DNA from: Anatilimnocola floriformis
GTDB lineage: Bacteria > Planctomycetota > Planctomycetia > Pirellulales > Pirellulaceae
Direction: 5' to 3'
Assembly (NCBI RefSeq): GCF_024256385.1
Contig: NZ_JAMLFW010000001.1
Location: 4,092,001-4,156,000 of the forward strand
Length of the DNA: 64,000 bases
The position numbers and the translations under genes were made by a program. Below the pieces are notes generated by a model. That model did not search any database, was not told the origin of the DNA, and saw only the letters and a list, made by a program, of their open reading frames with translations. Below, piece after piece: positions 16,058 through 24,510 of this stretch (positions are counted from its first letter, which is position 1; every line of letters begins with the position of its first letter).

Positions 16058-18919
16058 TTACTTGGCGATCAGAAGCGGGGTCCAGAAAAAGCTGATGATC
16101 ACGAACACCGCGATCGCGCCCACTACGATGAACACCACATACTGACGCAACAAGCCAGTTTGAACGCTCCGCAGGCTAAGGCCCGCCGAGTACATCCAAC
16201 CAGCGAAAATGTTGATGCTGCCATCGACGATGCCACGATCGGCAATCAGTTCCCACTTCTTTGAGAACCAAACAACGGCTCGCGACAGCCAGTCGATAAA
16301 TCCATCGATCCAATTCTTATCGATGCCGGAAATCACACGGCCGATGAGGAGCGTCGGTCGCACGAAAATGAAGTCGTACAACTCGTCGAACCACCACTTA
16401 TTCACCAGGAAGCTGTAGATCGGCGAGAACTGCCGACGGACATCTTCAGCGTTCAGGTATCCAAGGCCATACATCAGCGTGGCCAGACCAATGCCACCAA
16501 GCCAGGTGCCAGTCGCGAGCAACGTAGCCGGAGCGACGATCGATCCGAAGTTGGCCGGGTCGTGAGCAATGTGCTCGGTCGGCCAGGTCGCCTTCGTCCA
16601 TTTGCCCGCCATGCTCGTGCCGAGGCCCAACGGTTCCGATTGCGACAGCAGACCGTCGAGCGTCAAACCGCTCACCGAATTGCCAAGCCGCGAGAACATC
16701 GGAATCGCCAGCGTGCCGACGATCAACGTCGTAGCGAGCATGATTCCCACCCAAGACCAAGTCAGCGTCAAACCGCCGCCGTGATCGTGAGCGTGATGAT
16801 CGTCATGGCCGTGGCTATCGTGGTGATCGTGAGCTTTGTGTGTGTCGTGAGCGTGAGCGTCATGACCATGCGAATCGTGACTATGGGTGTCATGCGAATC
16901 GTGGCCGTGTCCGTGATCGTCATGAGCGTGGTCGTGTCCACCAGCCGACTTGAACCAACCATCCTTCATGCCCTTGGCGATGAAGAACGTGCCGGCGATC
17001 AACGCATAACCGAGCAGGCTGATATTCCAGGCGACCGCAATCGCAAAGACGCTGAGGATGACCAGCGGCACGTACATCACCGGGGGCGACTCGTGAGCAT
17101 GATCATACGCGTGCTTGTCACGGGGCTTGCCGACGAACGTCATGTACCACATGCGGAACATGTAGAACGCCGTGATCGCAGCACCACCGGCAGCAGCGAC
17201 GAAGAACACGCCCGACCATGGCACGGCGGGATTGGCAATTCGGAAGGACAGGGCTTGTTCGAGGATCATATCCTTCGAGTAGTAGCCGCTGAAACCGACC
17301 AGGAACGGCACACCGACACCGGCAATCGCCAGGCAGCCGATGAGCATCGTGATGGCAGTGACCGGCATCTTCTTCAGCAGGCCGCCCATCTTTCGCATGT
17401 CGTTCGTGTGCACCGCGTGAATGACGGAGCCCGAACACATGAACAAGAGACTCTTGAAAAACGCATGCGTCACCAAGTGCATCAGGCCGGCTTTCCAACC
17501 GCCGACGCCGAGAGACAACATCATGTAACCGAGTTGGCTGACCGTCGAATAAGCGAGAACTCGCTTAATGTCAGTCGCCGTGATCGCAATCGTCGCGGCC
17601 ATAAACAGCGTGATGCCGCCAATCGTGGCGATCACCAGAAGAACTTCCGGCACGAACACGGGAAAGAAGCGGCCGACGAGATACACGCCGGCGGCCACCA
17701 TCGTCGCCGAGTGGACGAGCGCGGAAACCGGGGTCGGGCCTTCCATCGCGTCCGGCAACCAGACGTGCAGCGGAAACTGAGCACTCTTACCAACGCATCC
17801 GCAGAAAATACCGACGCCTGCGACTACCAGCAGCCAATAGCCAAACCCTTCGGCCCGCCATTTATCGAGGTGGTGAGCTTTGATTTCAGCGATCGTGTTC
17901 ACATCGCCGTTTCGCATGCCAGCGCGATCGACGGCAATCTCAGCGACCTTCTCTTGAGCATCGGCGATCACCATACCATCGGGCACGGTCAGCTGATTGT
18001 GATTTTCTTCAGGGCGAACCAGCGAGAACAAGCCTCGCTCTTCGGTTTGAATTCCCTTTTCGCCGTTGCGGTCGATGTCGCCAAAGGCGAACGTTCCCAG
18101 GCTCGACCAAATGGCCAACAGGCCGATGATCATGCCGAAGTCGCCGACGCGATTGACGATGAACGCCTTATTAGCAGCCGTCGAAGCACTCTTCCGTTCG
18201 ACATAAAAGCCGATCAGGAAGTACGAGCAAATGCCCACGAGTTCCCAGAAGCAGAACACCATTGCGATGTTGCCGCTGAGGACCAGGCCGAGCATGCTAA
18301 AGCAGAACAGCGACAGGGCTTGAAAGAACCGCGGGAACCGCCCCGGACGATGCAAATGCTTGCCGTCCGAAGTGGTTACTTCGTGATCGGTAATGTCATG
18401 CAACTCATCGTGCATGTAACCGATGGCGTAGAAGTGAATGCACGAGGCAATGAGCGTCACCATGCAGAACATGGTGAGCGTCAGCGAATCGATGTAATAG
18501 CTGATGACCAATCGCAGGCTGCCGAACTGGCCCAGCGTGTAGTACTCGCCGGTGACGGCAGGCACATTGGTCGAGTGATGGGCATCGTGGCCGTGGTCAT
18601 CATGGCCATGCTCATCTTTCGCATGGTCAGCTGGCTTGGCATCGTCATGCGAGTGCGACTCACCATCATGCGAATGAGTGTGGTCGTCGGTCGCCGCTGC
18701 GTGCGATTCGCCGTGGTGGGCCGGCGCCGGAAAGTGCTTCGGCAGCCAGACCAGGAACAGCGAGACGAACGACAACACCGCCGCGCCAATGATGGCGCCA
18801 GTGGCAATGTACGCGCCGCCTTTGCGCACGTTGAACCAAGTCGCGCCGATCAGGATCACGACGAACGAGGCCAGTGGCAAGAGCACGGCCGCCGCGAGCA
18901 ATTTTGGGAGGACGTCCAT
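16058..18919 (-). CDS. nuoL: NADH-quinone oxidoreductase subunit L, with two His-rich loops
   Basis: A 953-residue distal proton-pumping subunit of complex I; usual length is ~610-700. The core is intact: Phe-Trp-Glu-Leu-Val-Gly near 225, Lys-Ser-Ala-Gln-Phe-Pro-Leu-His-Val-Trp-Leu-Pro-Asp-Ala-Met-Glu-Gly-Pro near 380, and the long C-terminal lateral helix region (Trp-Trp-Phe-Asp-Glu-Leu-Tyr-Asp). Two loops are remarkable. Residues 68-115 hold 15 histidines and residues 662-713 hold 23, mixed with Asp, Ser and Gly, like metal-chelating tails of zinc or nickel proteins. A third insertion of ~90 residues at ~270-357 is acidic and helical. The nuoK stop touches this start (ATGG boundary), so the genes are coupled. 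Confidence 0.94.
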   Translation of the reverse strand: MDVLPKLLAAAVLLPLASFVVILIGATWFNVRKGGAYIATGAIIGAAVLSFVSLFLVWLPKHFPAPAHHGESHAAATDDHTHSHDGESHSHDDAKPADHAKDEHGHDDHGHDAHHSTNVPAVTGEYYTLGQFGSLRLVISYYIDSLTLTMFCMVTLIASCIHFYAIGYMHDELHDITDHEVTTSDGKHLHRPGRFPRFFQALSLFCFSMLGLVLSGNIAMVFCFWELVGICSYFLIGFYVERKSASTAANKAFIVNRVGDFGMIIGLLAIWSSLGTFAFGDIDRNGEKGIQTEERGLFSLVRPEENHNQLTVPDGMVIADAQEKVAEIAVDRAGMRNGDVNTIAEIKAHHLDKWRAEGFGYWLLVVAGVGIFCGCVGKSAQFPLHVWLPDAMEGPTPVSALVHSATMVAAGVYLVGRFFPVFVPEVLLVIATIGGITLFMAATIAITATDIKRVLAYSTVSQLGYMMLSLGVGGWKAGLMHLVTHAFFKSLLFMCSGSVIHAVHTNDMRKMGGLLKKMPVTAITMLIGCLAIAGVGVPFLVGFSGYYSKDMILEQALSFRIANPAVPWSGVFFVAAAGGAAITAFYMFRMWYMTFVGKPRDKHAYDHAHESPPVMYVPLVILSVFAIAVAWNISLLGYALIAGTFFIAKGMKDGWFKSAGGHDHAHDDHGHGHDSHDTHSHDSHGHDAHAHDTHKAHDHHDSHGHDDHHAHDHGGGLTLTWSWVGIMLATTLIVGTLAIPMFSRLGNSVSGLTLDGLLSQSEPLGLGTSMAGKWTKATWPTEHIAHDPANFGSIVAPATLLATGTWLGGIGLATLMYGLGYLNAEDVRRQFSPIYSFLVNKWWFDELYDFIFVRPTLLIGRVISGIDKNWIDGFIDWLSRAVVWFSKKWELIADRGIVDGSINIFAGWMYSAGLSLRSVQTGLLRQYVVFIVVGAIAVFVIISFFWTPLLIAK
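16781..16936. repeat. Low-complexity DNA coding the second His-rich loop of nuoL
   Basis: About 156 bases of short GTG/ATC/GTC-type repeats on the plus strand, which encode alternating His, Asp, Ser and Gly on the minus strand. A similar but shorter tract at 18575-18718 codes the first loop. Such tracts can change length by replication slippage. Confidence 0.8.
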
Positions 18920-19254
18920 TAGCCCTTCAACTCATCTGCATGGTCGACGTCAATCGTCGCATGGTTGTTGTAAAAGTTCAGCGCGATCGCGAGTGCCACG
19001 GCTGCTTCCGCTGCCGCCAACACAATCACAAACAACGCCATTAACTCGCCATCCAGGCCGAGCGTATCGTTCCGCAAAAACTTGCTGCCGAAAGCGACGA
19101 AGTTGATATTCGCCCCGTTCAACACCAACTCGATGCCCATCAGCACGCCCAGCGCATTGCGCTTGGTTGCCATGCAAATGACACCGAGCACGAACAAGAC
19201 CGCGCCAACGGCCAGGTAGTGCGATACGGAAACTGGATCGACCAGCGGATTCAT
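18919..19254 (-). CDS. nuoK: NADH-quinone oxidoreductase subunit K
   Basis: A 111-residue complex I subunit with three membrane helices. Expected features are Gly-Ile-Glu-Leu-Val-Leu-Asn-Gly-Ala-Asn (membrane Glu) and Glu-Ala-Ala-Val-Ala-Leu-Ala-Ile-Ala-Leu (second Glu), both involved in the proton path next to NuoJ. The frame opens at 19302, but the ATG at 19254 is chosen: it has an AGGGAT ribosome-binding site, gives the normal length and lies four bases after the nuoJ stop. The C-terminal ~10 residues are acidic. Confidence 0.93.
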   Translation of the reverse strand: MNPLVDPVSVSHYLAVGAVLFVLGVICMATKRNALGVLMGIELVLNGANINFVAFGSKFLRNDTLGLDGELMALFVIVLAAAEAAVALAIALNFYNNHATIDVDHADELKG

Positions 19255-19258
19255 ATCC

Positions 19259-20362
19259 CTATTCCATCTGCGACCAAACGGTCGGACGCGAGCCAAACGC
19301 ACAAAGCAGCGCCAGGGCCACTGCCGGAATCAACATCACTGCCGCAACCCCGCCCGCCACGAGTGGCGAAACGTTGCCGTTCACCATGAACATGAACTGG
19401 ATGAGCGGCACGATGAGCAAACCAACCACACCCCACTTTTGCCAGTTGAGCACGACAAACAGCAGGAGCAAATTGACAATAAGAGTCAGAACCAAGGCGG
19501 GCAAAACCCAACCCGGCAAAGCATAAACCTTGGCCAAAAATGCTTGCGACCATTCGCCGAATTGACCTTCGGTCGGCAGCACGATCTTGCGTGCCAGCGC
19601 GGCCACCAGCGTAATCACCAGGAAGGCGTTGATCACAAAGCCCTTGATGATGCCAACCTTGACCATGAACGGAAACTTGCGATTGGCAGGAACCGCTCGC
19701 GCCGGCGCTTCGAGCACTCGGCCGGTCCGAACTTTCTTCGTACGGGCCATGTAGCCCGCGCCGATGAGCACCGTCAACAAGTGCATCGAGATAATCACGA
19801 ACGGCAGCAAGTAGCCAACCATTCCCTGACGGCGAACAGGATCGGCTACTTCAGGCTTGTCGACCCGAACGCCAGACAGTGCCAAGCCAATCTTTGTGCT
19901 CGTCCGCGATTCGAACGGAGCAATCACCGCTGCTGTTTCCTTGCCATCGACCACAGTCGTGGGACCAGTCGTCCAGCTCGGAATGCTGAAAGCCGTGCGA
20001 ACGAGCAACACCAGCAAGGTGCCGCCGACGATCAGGCCAGTCACCCATTCACCGGCACCCGTCTTCATGTTGATGAAGCGTTCTTGCGCGGTGAGCATCA
20101 CACCGAAGATCAGCAGCACGAGCGTGCCGCCGACATAGATCATTAGTTGCATCGCGCCGACGAACTCAGCCCCGGCGAGAAAGAACAAACCAGCCGTCGC
20201 ACCCAGCGACAGCGTCAGATAAAAGGCCATCCGCACCACGTTGCTTGTCGCCAACACCGCAGCACCAAAGCCGCATGCCAACAGCGCGAAAAACAAAAAC
20301 GTGAACGAATGCCAATTCACCATTTGAGCGGCCAGCAGATTCGTCATCAGTGGGTTCATCAT
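19259..20362 (-). CDS. nuoJ: NADH-quinone oxidoreductase subunit J, extended
   Basis: A 367-residue protein whose N-terminal ~210 residues are NuoJ: the Ala-Phe-Tyr-Leu-Thr-Leu-Ser-Leu-Gly-Ala-Thr-Ala-Gly segment, Gln-Leu-Met-Ile-Tyr-Val-Gly-Gly-Thr-Leu-Val-Leu-Leu-Ile-Phe-Gly-Val-Met, and the last NuoJ helix near 185-205 before an Arg/Lys-rich loop. NuoJ is usually ~165-210 residues. The remaining ~150 residues add about four more hydrophobic segments, with no family I recognise. The start overlaps the nuoH stop by four bases. nuoI, normally between nuoH and nuoJ, is missing. Confidence 0.9.
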   Translation of the reverse strand: MMNPLMTNLLAAQMVNWHSFTFLFFALLACGFGAAVLATSNVVRMAFYLTLSLGATAGLFFLAGAEFVGAMQLMIYVGGTLVLLIFGVMLTAQERFINMKTGAGEWVTGLIVGGTLLVLLVRTAFSIPSWTTGPTTVVDGKETAAVIAPFESRTSTKIGLALSGVRVDKPEVADPVRRQGMVGYLLPFVIISMHLLTVLIGAGYMARTKKVRTGRVLEAPARAVPANRKFPFMVKVGIIKGFVINAFLVITLVAALARKIVLPTEGQFGEWSQAFLAKVYALPGWVLPALVLTLIVNLLLLFVVLNWQKWGVVGLLIVPLIQFMFMVNGNVSPLVAGGVAAVMLIPAVALALLCAFGSRPTVWSQME

Positions 20363-21822
20363 CGTGCAGCCTCCTGCGAGACGGCTGCAGTTACTTTTTC
20401 AGCTGGCTTGGCTTCAGCCGGACGAGCGACCGAGGGAGCAGCGCCAGGCACCACCCAACCTTCACGCACACCAGCCCGACCAATCCAGGCCACACGAGTA
20501 CTGGCTTTCTTCAAGCCGCTGCTCTTTTTGGCACCAGCGGGCAATTCCGGTTCTTTCCAAGTGTATTGCTGCGGACCAGGAGCAGCTTCGTTGAGCGAAG
20601 GCAAAGCAAGCAATTGCCAGAACGTGGCACCGATAAAGCAGACCGCGCCCAGTGGAACGCAGTACTTCAAGCAAGTCGTCAAAACCTGATCGATGCGGAG
20701 CCGAGGCAGAGTCCAGCGAACCCACATCATCACCGTCACACCGATCGTGGCCTTCAGCAGCACGTTGTGCACGCCAGCCACCTGCGAGACGAAGCCCAGG
20801 ATTCGCCAATCGGTTTCGCCGGGCTTGTAGGCCCACTCCAAACCAGTGATCGACGGCAAGATCTCGGTAAAGATCGGGAATGGACCATTCCACGCGCCGA
20901 AGAACAGGATCGAGGCCAGCACGCTGACCGAGAACATCGAGCCGTATTCGGCCATGAAGAAGAACGACCAACGCAGACCGGAGTATTCCGTATGGAAACC
21001 GGCCACGAGTTCGCTTTCTGCTTCGGCCAAGTCGAACGGGGCTCGATTCACGCTGGCGATGGCACAGGTGAAGTAGACCCAGAACACAATGAAGGTGGCC
21101 GGATCGTGAAAAATCAGCCAATTCGAGAACCAGCCGTCTTGCTGATTACCGATCGTCGTCAGGTTCATCGTACCGGCGATTAACACCGGAATAACGATGC
21201 ACATGCCCATCGGCACTTCATAGCTCACGACCTGAGCCGCTTCACGCATGCCGCCGAACAGCGACCACTTCGAGCCCGAGGCATAACCGGCGAGGATCAC
21301 GCCGAACACTTCGAGGCCGAGAATCGCCACGAAGAAGAAGACGCCGACATTTACTTCCGATGCCGACCAGCCATTGGCAAACGGCAACACCATATATGCG
21401 GTGAAACCGGCCGCGAAGCTGATATACGGAGCGAGCTTGAAGAGCATCACGTCCGCATCTTTGGGCGTGAGATCTTCTTTGGTGATCAGCTTGATGCCGT
21501 CCGCCAAGGTTTGCAGCCAGCCGAACTTGCCACCGACGCGAGTGGGACCAAGGCGGTCTTGAATGCGGCCGGCGACTTTACGTTCGAGCCAGATGAAGAT
21601 CAGCGCGCCAACGGCGACGACCTGAATCAACAGGGCGATATGAACGATGGCGGCGAGCCCGTATCCCAGCAGGCTTTCTGGGCCGACGGACGAGCCGAAC
21701 AGCTTAAAAAACCAGTCCAGACAACTATTAATGAACTGTGCCACAGAGGTCTTGTCCTGCGGTTTCCGCGTCGTTCCAAACCGGCTTTTTACCGGTAGTA
21801 CTCGGTGGGCGAGCGAACTCAC
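20359..21822 (-). CDS. nuoH: NADH-quinone oxidoreductase subunit H
   Basis: A 487-residue complex I membrane subunit that forms the quinone-access site with NuoB and NuoD. Diagnostic stretches: Glu-Arg-Lys-Val-Ala-Gly-Arg-Ile-Gln-Asp-Arg-Leu-Gly-Pro-Thr-Arg-Val-Gly, Leu-Ala-Asp-Gly-Ile-Lys-Leu, and Arg-Ala-Pro-Phe-Asp-Leu-Ala-Glu-Ala-Glu-Ser-Glu-Leu-Val. The usual length is ~330-420. The extra parts are a ~50-residue N-terminal lead and a ~75-residue Ala/Lys/Pro-rich C-terminal tail after the last helix. The start is a GTG; no ATG precedes the first helix, so the exact start is uncertain. It is the first nuo gene here, and 404 non-coding bases separate it from the divergent gene. Confidence 0.92.
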   Translation of the reverse strand: MSSLAHRVLPVKSRFGTTRKPQDKTSVAQFINSCLDWFFKLFGSSVGPESLLGYGLAAIVHIALLIQVVAVGALIFIWLERKVAGRIQDRLGPTRVGGKFGWLQTLADGIKLITKEDLTPKDADVMLFKLAPYISFAAGFTAYMVLPFANGWSASEVNVGVFFFVAILGLEVFGVILAGYASGSKWSLFGGMREAAQVVSYEVPMGMCIVIPVLIAGTMNLTTIGNQQDGWFSNWLIFHDPATFIVFWVYFTCAIASVNRAPFDLAEAESELVAGFHTEYSGLRWSFFFMAEYGSMFSVSVLASILFFGAWNGPFPIFTEILPSITGLEWAYKPGETDWRILGFVSQVAGVHNVLLKATIGVTVMMWVRWTLPRLRIDQVLTTCLKYCVPLGAVCFIGATFWQLLALPSLNEAAPGPQQYTWKEPELPAGAKKSSGLKKASTRVAWIGRAGVREGWVVPGAAPSVARPAEAKPAEKVTAAVSQEAAR

Positions 21823-22226
21823 CTGCCGTGCAAAAGTCGTTTCTGCATTGGAACTTCCGATCTGTCCCTGGGGTTGCGCACCGTTGCTAGCCCTGGGTCT
21901 CCCGGAAAGATCGTGAAATATGGCACAAGGGCCGCCGCATCGACAAGCCCCCGAGCGGGCATTTTTGAGTAGAAATTAATGACGGCCCTGCGCCCTCTGC
22001 CGGAATATCGAGGCTGACCTCTACTTTTTGAAGTAGCTGCTCGGGGCCGACATTTGCCGAAGTTACGGCCTATTCAACACATTTGGGCAAGTCCGTTCAG
22101 CGAACGATTTCCGCTCCCAAGTCGCCGCTTTACGGCATGTTACATTCTCGTGATTGATTGCCGCTGCCGCGATCCCCTACCATTGGCTGCAGGAAACGCC
22201 TTTTTTCGCCAGAGAAGGAGCCGCTC
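21823..22226. other. Divergent intergenic region upstream of nuoH
   Basis: About 400 bases between nuoH (minus) and a PQQ-repeat gene (plus). It must carry the promoter of the nuo cluster and probably that of the PQQ gene. I see no tRNA or complete inverted repeat and no clear sigma-70 boxes. A good ribosome-binding site (AAGGAG near 22215) serves the plus-strand gene. Confidence 0.4.
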
Positions 22227-23519
22227 ATGATTTCGCGTCGTTGCTGGTTGGGCCAGATTTCGTTCGTGCTCGGTGGCTGTGCGGCGAGCGGTTGGAGTAG
22301 CACGCTCGAAGCCGCCTCGCAAACTGCACCCGCAGGGAAGTTCGATTGGCCGCAGTTCCTAGGCCCGCGGCGAAACGGCATCTCGGCCGAGACCGGCCTG
22401 CTCGACAAATGGCCCACTGGTGGCCCCCGCGAAGTTTGGCGAAAACCGGGCGGCGTGGGAATGTCTGGCTTGGCCATCAGTCGCGGACGCGTGATCACGA
22501 TGATCGAGCGTGGCGGTCAGCAGCAAGTTGCCGCCCTCTCTGCCGATCAAGGCACCGAGCAATGGCTTTGCCCGATTGCTCCCGCCTACAAAAATCAGAT
22601 GGGAAACGGCACGCGGGCCACGCCGACGATTGCCGGTGAGCGAGTGTTTGTGTTTTCGGGCGAAGGAATTCTCGCTGCCGTCAACCTCGCCGACGGCAAG
22701 CTGCTATGGTCGAAGAACCTGCTGAGCGAACTGAACACCCCGCAAGCCGATTATGGAATGGCGTGCTCGCCGCTGGTGGTCGACGATCAAGTGATTGTTT
22801 CGGTCGGCGCGACGAACGGCTCGGTCGCGGCGTTCGACGTCGGCTCGGGCAAGCTGATTTGGAAAACCGGCAGCGATCCTGCCGGCTATTCCTCGCCGAC
22901 CGTGCTGAGCATCGGCGGCCGCGAGCAGATCGTGGCTTTCACGGGAGGCGCGGTGATGGGCTTGGCGACCGGCAGCGGCGCTTCGCTCTGGCGGTTTCCC
23001 TATGAGACCGATTTCGGCTGCAACATCGCCAGCCCGATTGCCTGGAAAGACAAGGTCTTCGTCTCCTCCGGCGAAAATCACGGCTGCGTGCTGCTCGATT
23101 TGAAAAAGACCAGCGACGGCCTCGAAGCCAGCGAAGTCTGGTCGTCGCAGGGCCCCAAAAGCGTGCTGCGGAACGAATGGCAAACAGCGATCCTGCTCGA
23201 CAATCACCTGTACGGCTTCGATAACGTCGGCGGCGCCGGGCCGATCTCGCATCTCACCTGCATCAGCGCCGAAACCGGCCAAGTCGCCTGGCAACAACCT
23301 CGCTTCGGCAAGGGAAACATGATCGCCGCCGATGGCAAGCTGCTGATCTCGACGATGAAAGGCGAATTCATCATCGCTCGCGCATCGCCAAAAGCCTACG
23401 AGGAAATCGGTCGCGCCACAGTCCTCTCCGGCGCGACCCGCCAAGCGCCGTCGCTCGCCAACGGCTTGCTTTACCTGCGCGATGACAAAGAGATTGTCTG
23501 CTTGAAGGTAAAGAACTGA
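22227..23519 (+). CDS. Exported PQQ-repeat beta-propeller protein
   Basis: A 430-residue protein with an N-terminal lipoprotein- or Sec-like signal (residues 1-30; Cys at 18 within Gly-Gly-Cys-Ala-Ala, so a lipobox is possible). The family motif Trp-Pro-Gln-Phe-Leu-Gly-Pro-Arg-Arg-Asn-Gly follows at ~40, after which PQQ-like propeller blades repeat (Ala-Ala-Phe-Asp-Val-Gly-Ser-Gly-Lys-Leu-Ile-Trp-Lys and similar). Planctomycetes encode many such proteins; most are thought to be scaffolds rather than true quinoprotein dehydrogenases, and I see no clear dehydrogenase active site. The ATG at 22227 has an AAGGAG ribosome-binding site six bases upstream, which decides it over the longer frame from 22158. 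Confidence 0.88.
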   Translation: MISRRCWLGQISFVLGGCAASGWSSTLEAASQTAPAGKFDWPQFLGPRRNGISAETGLLDKWPTGGPREVWRKPGGVGMSGLAISRGRVITMIERGGQQQVAALSADQGTEQWLCPIAPAYKNQMGNGTRATPTIAGERVFVFSGEGILAAVNLADGKLLWSKNLLSELNTPQADYGMACSPLVVDDQVIVSVGATNGSVAAFDVGSGKLIWKTGSDPAGYSSPTVLSIGGREQIVAFTGGAVMGLATGSGASLWRFPYETDFGCNIASPIAWKDKVFVSSGENHGCVLLDLKKTSDGLEASEVWSSQGPKSVLRNEWQTAILLDNHLYGFDNVGGAGPISHLTCISAETGQVAWQQPRFGKGNMIAADGKLLISTMKGEFIIARASPKAYEEIGRATVLSGATRQAPSLANGLLYLRDDKEIVCLKVKN

Positions 23520-23570
23520 TTTCTCAAGGCAGTTCGCTCGGCACGAATTTCTTCGCCTGAATTACAATGC

Positions 23571-23598
23571 TTGACACGCAACCTTTTGGTTGCATAAT
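23571..23598 (+). promoter_or_regulatory. Sigma-70-like promoter with embedded operator for the ArsR gene
   Basis: TTGACA at 23571-23576, a 16-base spacer, and CATAAT at 23593-23598. The spacer contains an inverted repeat, GCAACC-TTTT-GGTTGC at 23578-23593, which also touches the -10 box. A repressor bound here would block polymerase, so autoregulation by the ArsR-type product of the next gene is likely. The start codon at 23606 would give a very short or near-leaderless transcript. Confidence 0.7.
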
Positions 23599-23605
23599 TG
23601 TGCCG

Positions 23606-23935
23606 ATGACGGTCGATATCGATAAGGTGTTCAAAGCGCTAGCCGATTCCACTCGCCGAGAGCTGCTCGACCGTCTGCACGCAGACAACGGGCAGACCTT
23701 GGGAACCTTGTGCGAAAAGATGAGCATGACGAGGCAAGCCGTCACCAAGCATCTCGCCATTTTGGAAGACGCCAATCTGGTGGCCACCGTCTGGCAGGGC
23801 CGAGAAAAGCTGCACTACCTCAACCCAGTGCCGCTGCATGAAATCTCGGTGCGCTGGATCGCCAAATTCGAACGGAATCGGCTCGACGCGCTGCATCAAC
23901 TCAAACAACAGCTGGAGCGAAAGCCAGATGAGTAA
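23606..23935 (+). CDS. ArsR-family transcriptional regulator
   Basis: A 109-residue winged-helix regulator. The N-terminal Phe-Lys-Ala-Leu-Ala-Asp-Ser-Thr-Arg-Arg-Glu-Leu-Leu-Asp-Arg-Leu and the recognition helix Met-Thr-Arg-Gln-Ala-Val-Thr-Lys-His-Leu-Ala-Ile-Leu-Glu are canonical. No cysteine-based metal site is present (one isolated Cys), as in the ArsR group paired with SRPBCC proteins. Its stop overlaps the next gene by eight bases, a typical ArsR-AHSA1 arrangement. The ATG at 23606 is chosen because the upstream frame would run through the promoter. Confidence 0.9.
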   Translation: MTVDIDKVFKALADSTRRELLDRLHADNGQTLGTLCEKMSMTRQAVTKHLAILEDANLVATVWQGREKLHYLNPVPLHEISVRWIAKFERNRLDALHQLKQQLERKPDE

Positions 23936-24365
23936 GCCGAAGTTCGTCTACGTCACCTACATCGCCACCACGCCCGAGAAACTCTGGCCCGCTCTGACGA
24001 GCGCCGAGTTCACCGAAAAATACTGGTTCGGCAGCCGCATTCAATCGGATTGGAAAGTCGGCTCGCCCCTCACCATCTTCACCGGCGTCGCCGAAAAGGA
24101 CTGGCAAGGCAAAGTCCTGCAGTTCGATCCGCCACGCGTCCTCTCCTACGACTTTCGTGTGGCCGGCGGTGCTGCTCACGTCTCGCGAGTCACTTTCACT
24201 CTCGAACCCAACGGCGGCGTGGTGAAGCTAACGCTCGTCCACGACGAACTCGATCCGAACGACGAAAAGTTCCTCTCCGGCATCAGCGGCGGCTGGCCCG
24301 CGGTGCTGTCGAACCTGAAGAGCCTGCTCGAAGGCGGCAGCGTTTTGGTTCCTCGGCCCTGCTAA
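23928..24365 (+). CDS. SRPBCC / AHSA1-domain protein
   Basis: A 145-residue START-like (Bet v1 fold) protein of the activator-of-Hsp90-ATPase-1 type. The start Tyr-Val-Thr-Tyr-Ile-Ala-Thr-Thr-Pro-Glu-Lys-Leu-Trp-Pro-Ala-Leu and the middle Val-Leu-Gln-Phe-Asp-Pro-Pro-Arg-Val-Leu-Ser-Tyr are characteristic, as is the C-terminal Gly-Gly-Trp-Pro-Ala-Val-Leu-Ser-Asn-Leu-Lys-Ser-Leu-Leu-Glu. These proteins bind small hydrophobic ligands; the ligand is unknown. Translation is coupled to the ArsR gene through an eight-base overlap, so the two are controlled by the same operator. Confidence 0.9.
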   Translation: MSKPKFVYVTYIATTPEKLWPALTSAEFTEKYWFGSRIQSDWKVGSPLTIFTGVAEKDWQGKVLQFDPPRVLSYDFRVAGGAAHVSRVTFTLEPNGGVVKLTLVHDELDPNDEKFLSGISGGWPAVLSNLKSLLEGGSVLVPRPC

Positions 24366-24510
24366 CAAGCCAATATTGGACCACCCATTTTAGTGGCAAT
24401 AAAGTGTTATATTCCGCAGGCGAAATTGCTTCCGAAATGAACCACAACATCAAATCCAACAATGACTTGCGATAATTTCAACAAATCGTATCACCTGTTA
24501 TATTCACGGG
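24366..24510. other. AT-richer intergenic region with candidate promoter
   Basis: A gene-free stretch ahead of the structured leader. Two similar GTTATATT sequences occur, near 24411 and at 24498-24504. The second lies in an extended -10 context (TGTTATATT) without a good -35 box, and would start a transcript near 24510. Confidence 0.4.

Noticed and set aside
16781-16936. Repetitive tract resembling a CRISPR-like or tandem repeat array
   Set aside because: The repeats are 3-9 bases long, irregular and in frame inside nuoL, encoding His/Asp; there are no spacers of constant size.
16562-18922. A 786-codon plus-strand frame
   Set aside because: It lies fully antisense to nuoL, has His/Arg/Gln-rich composition typical of shadow frames in high-GC DNA, and shows no domain.
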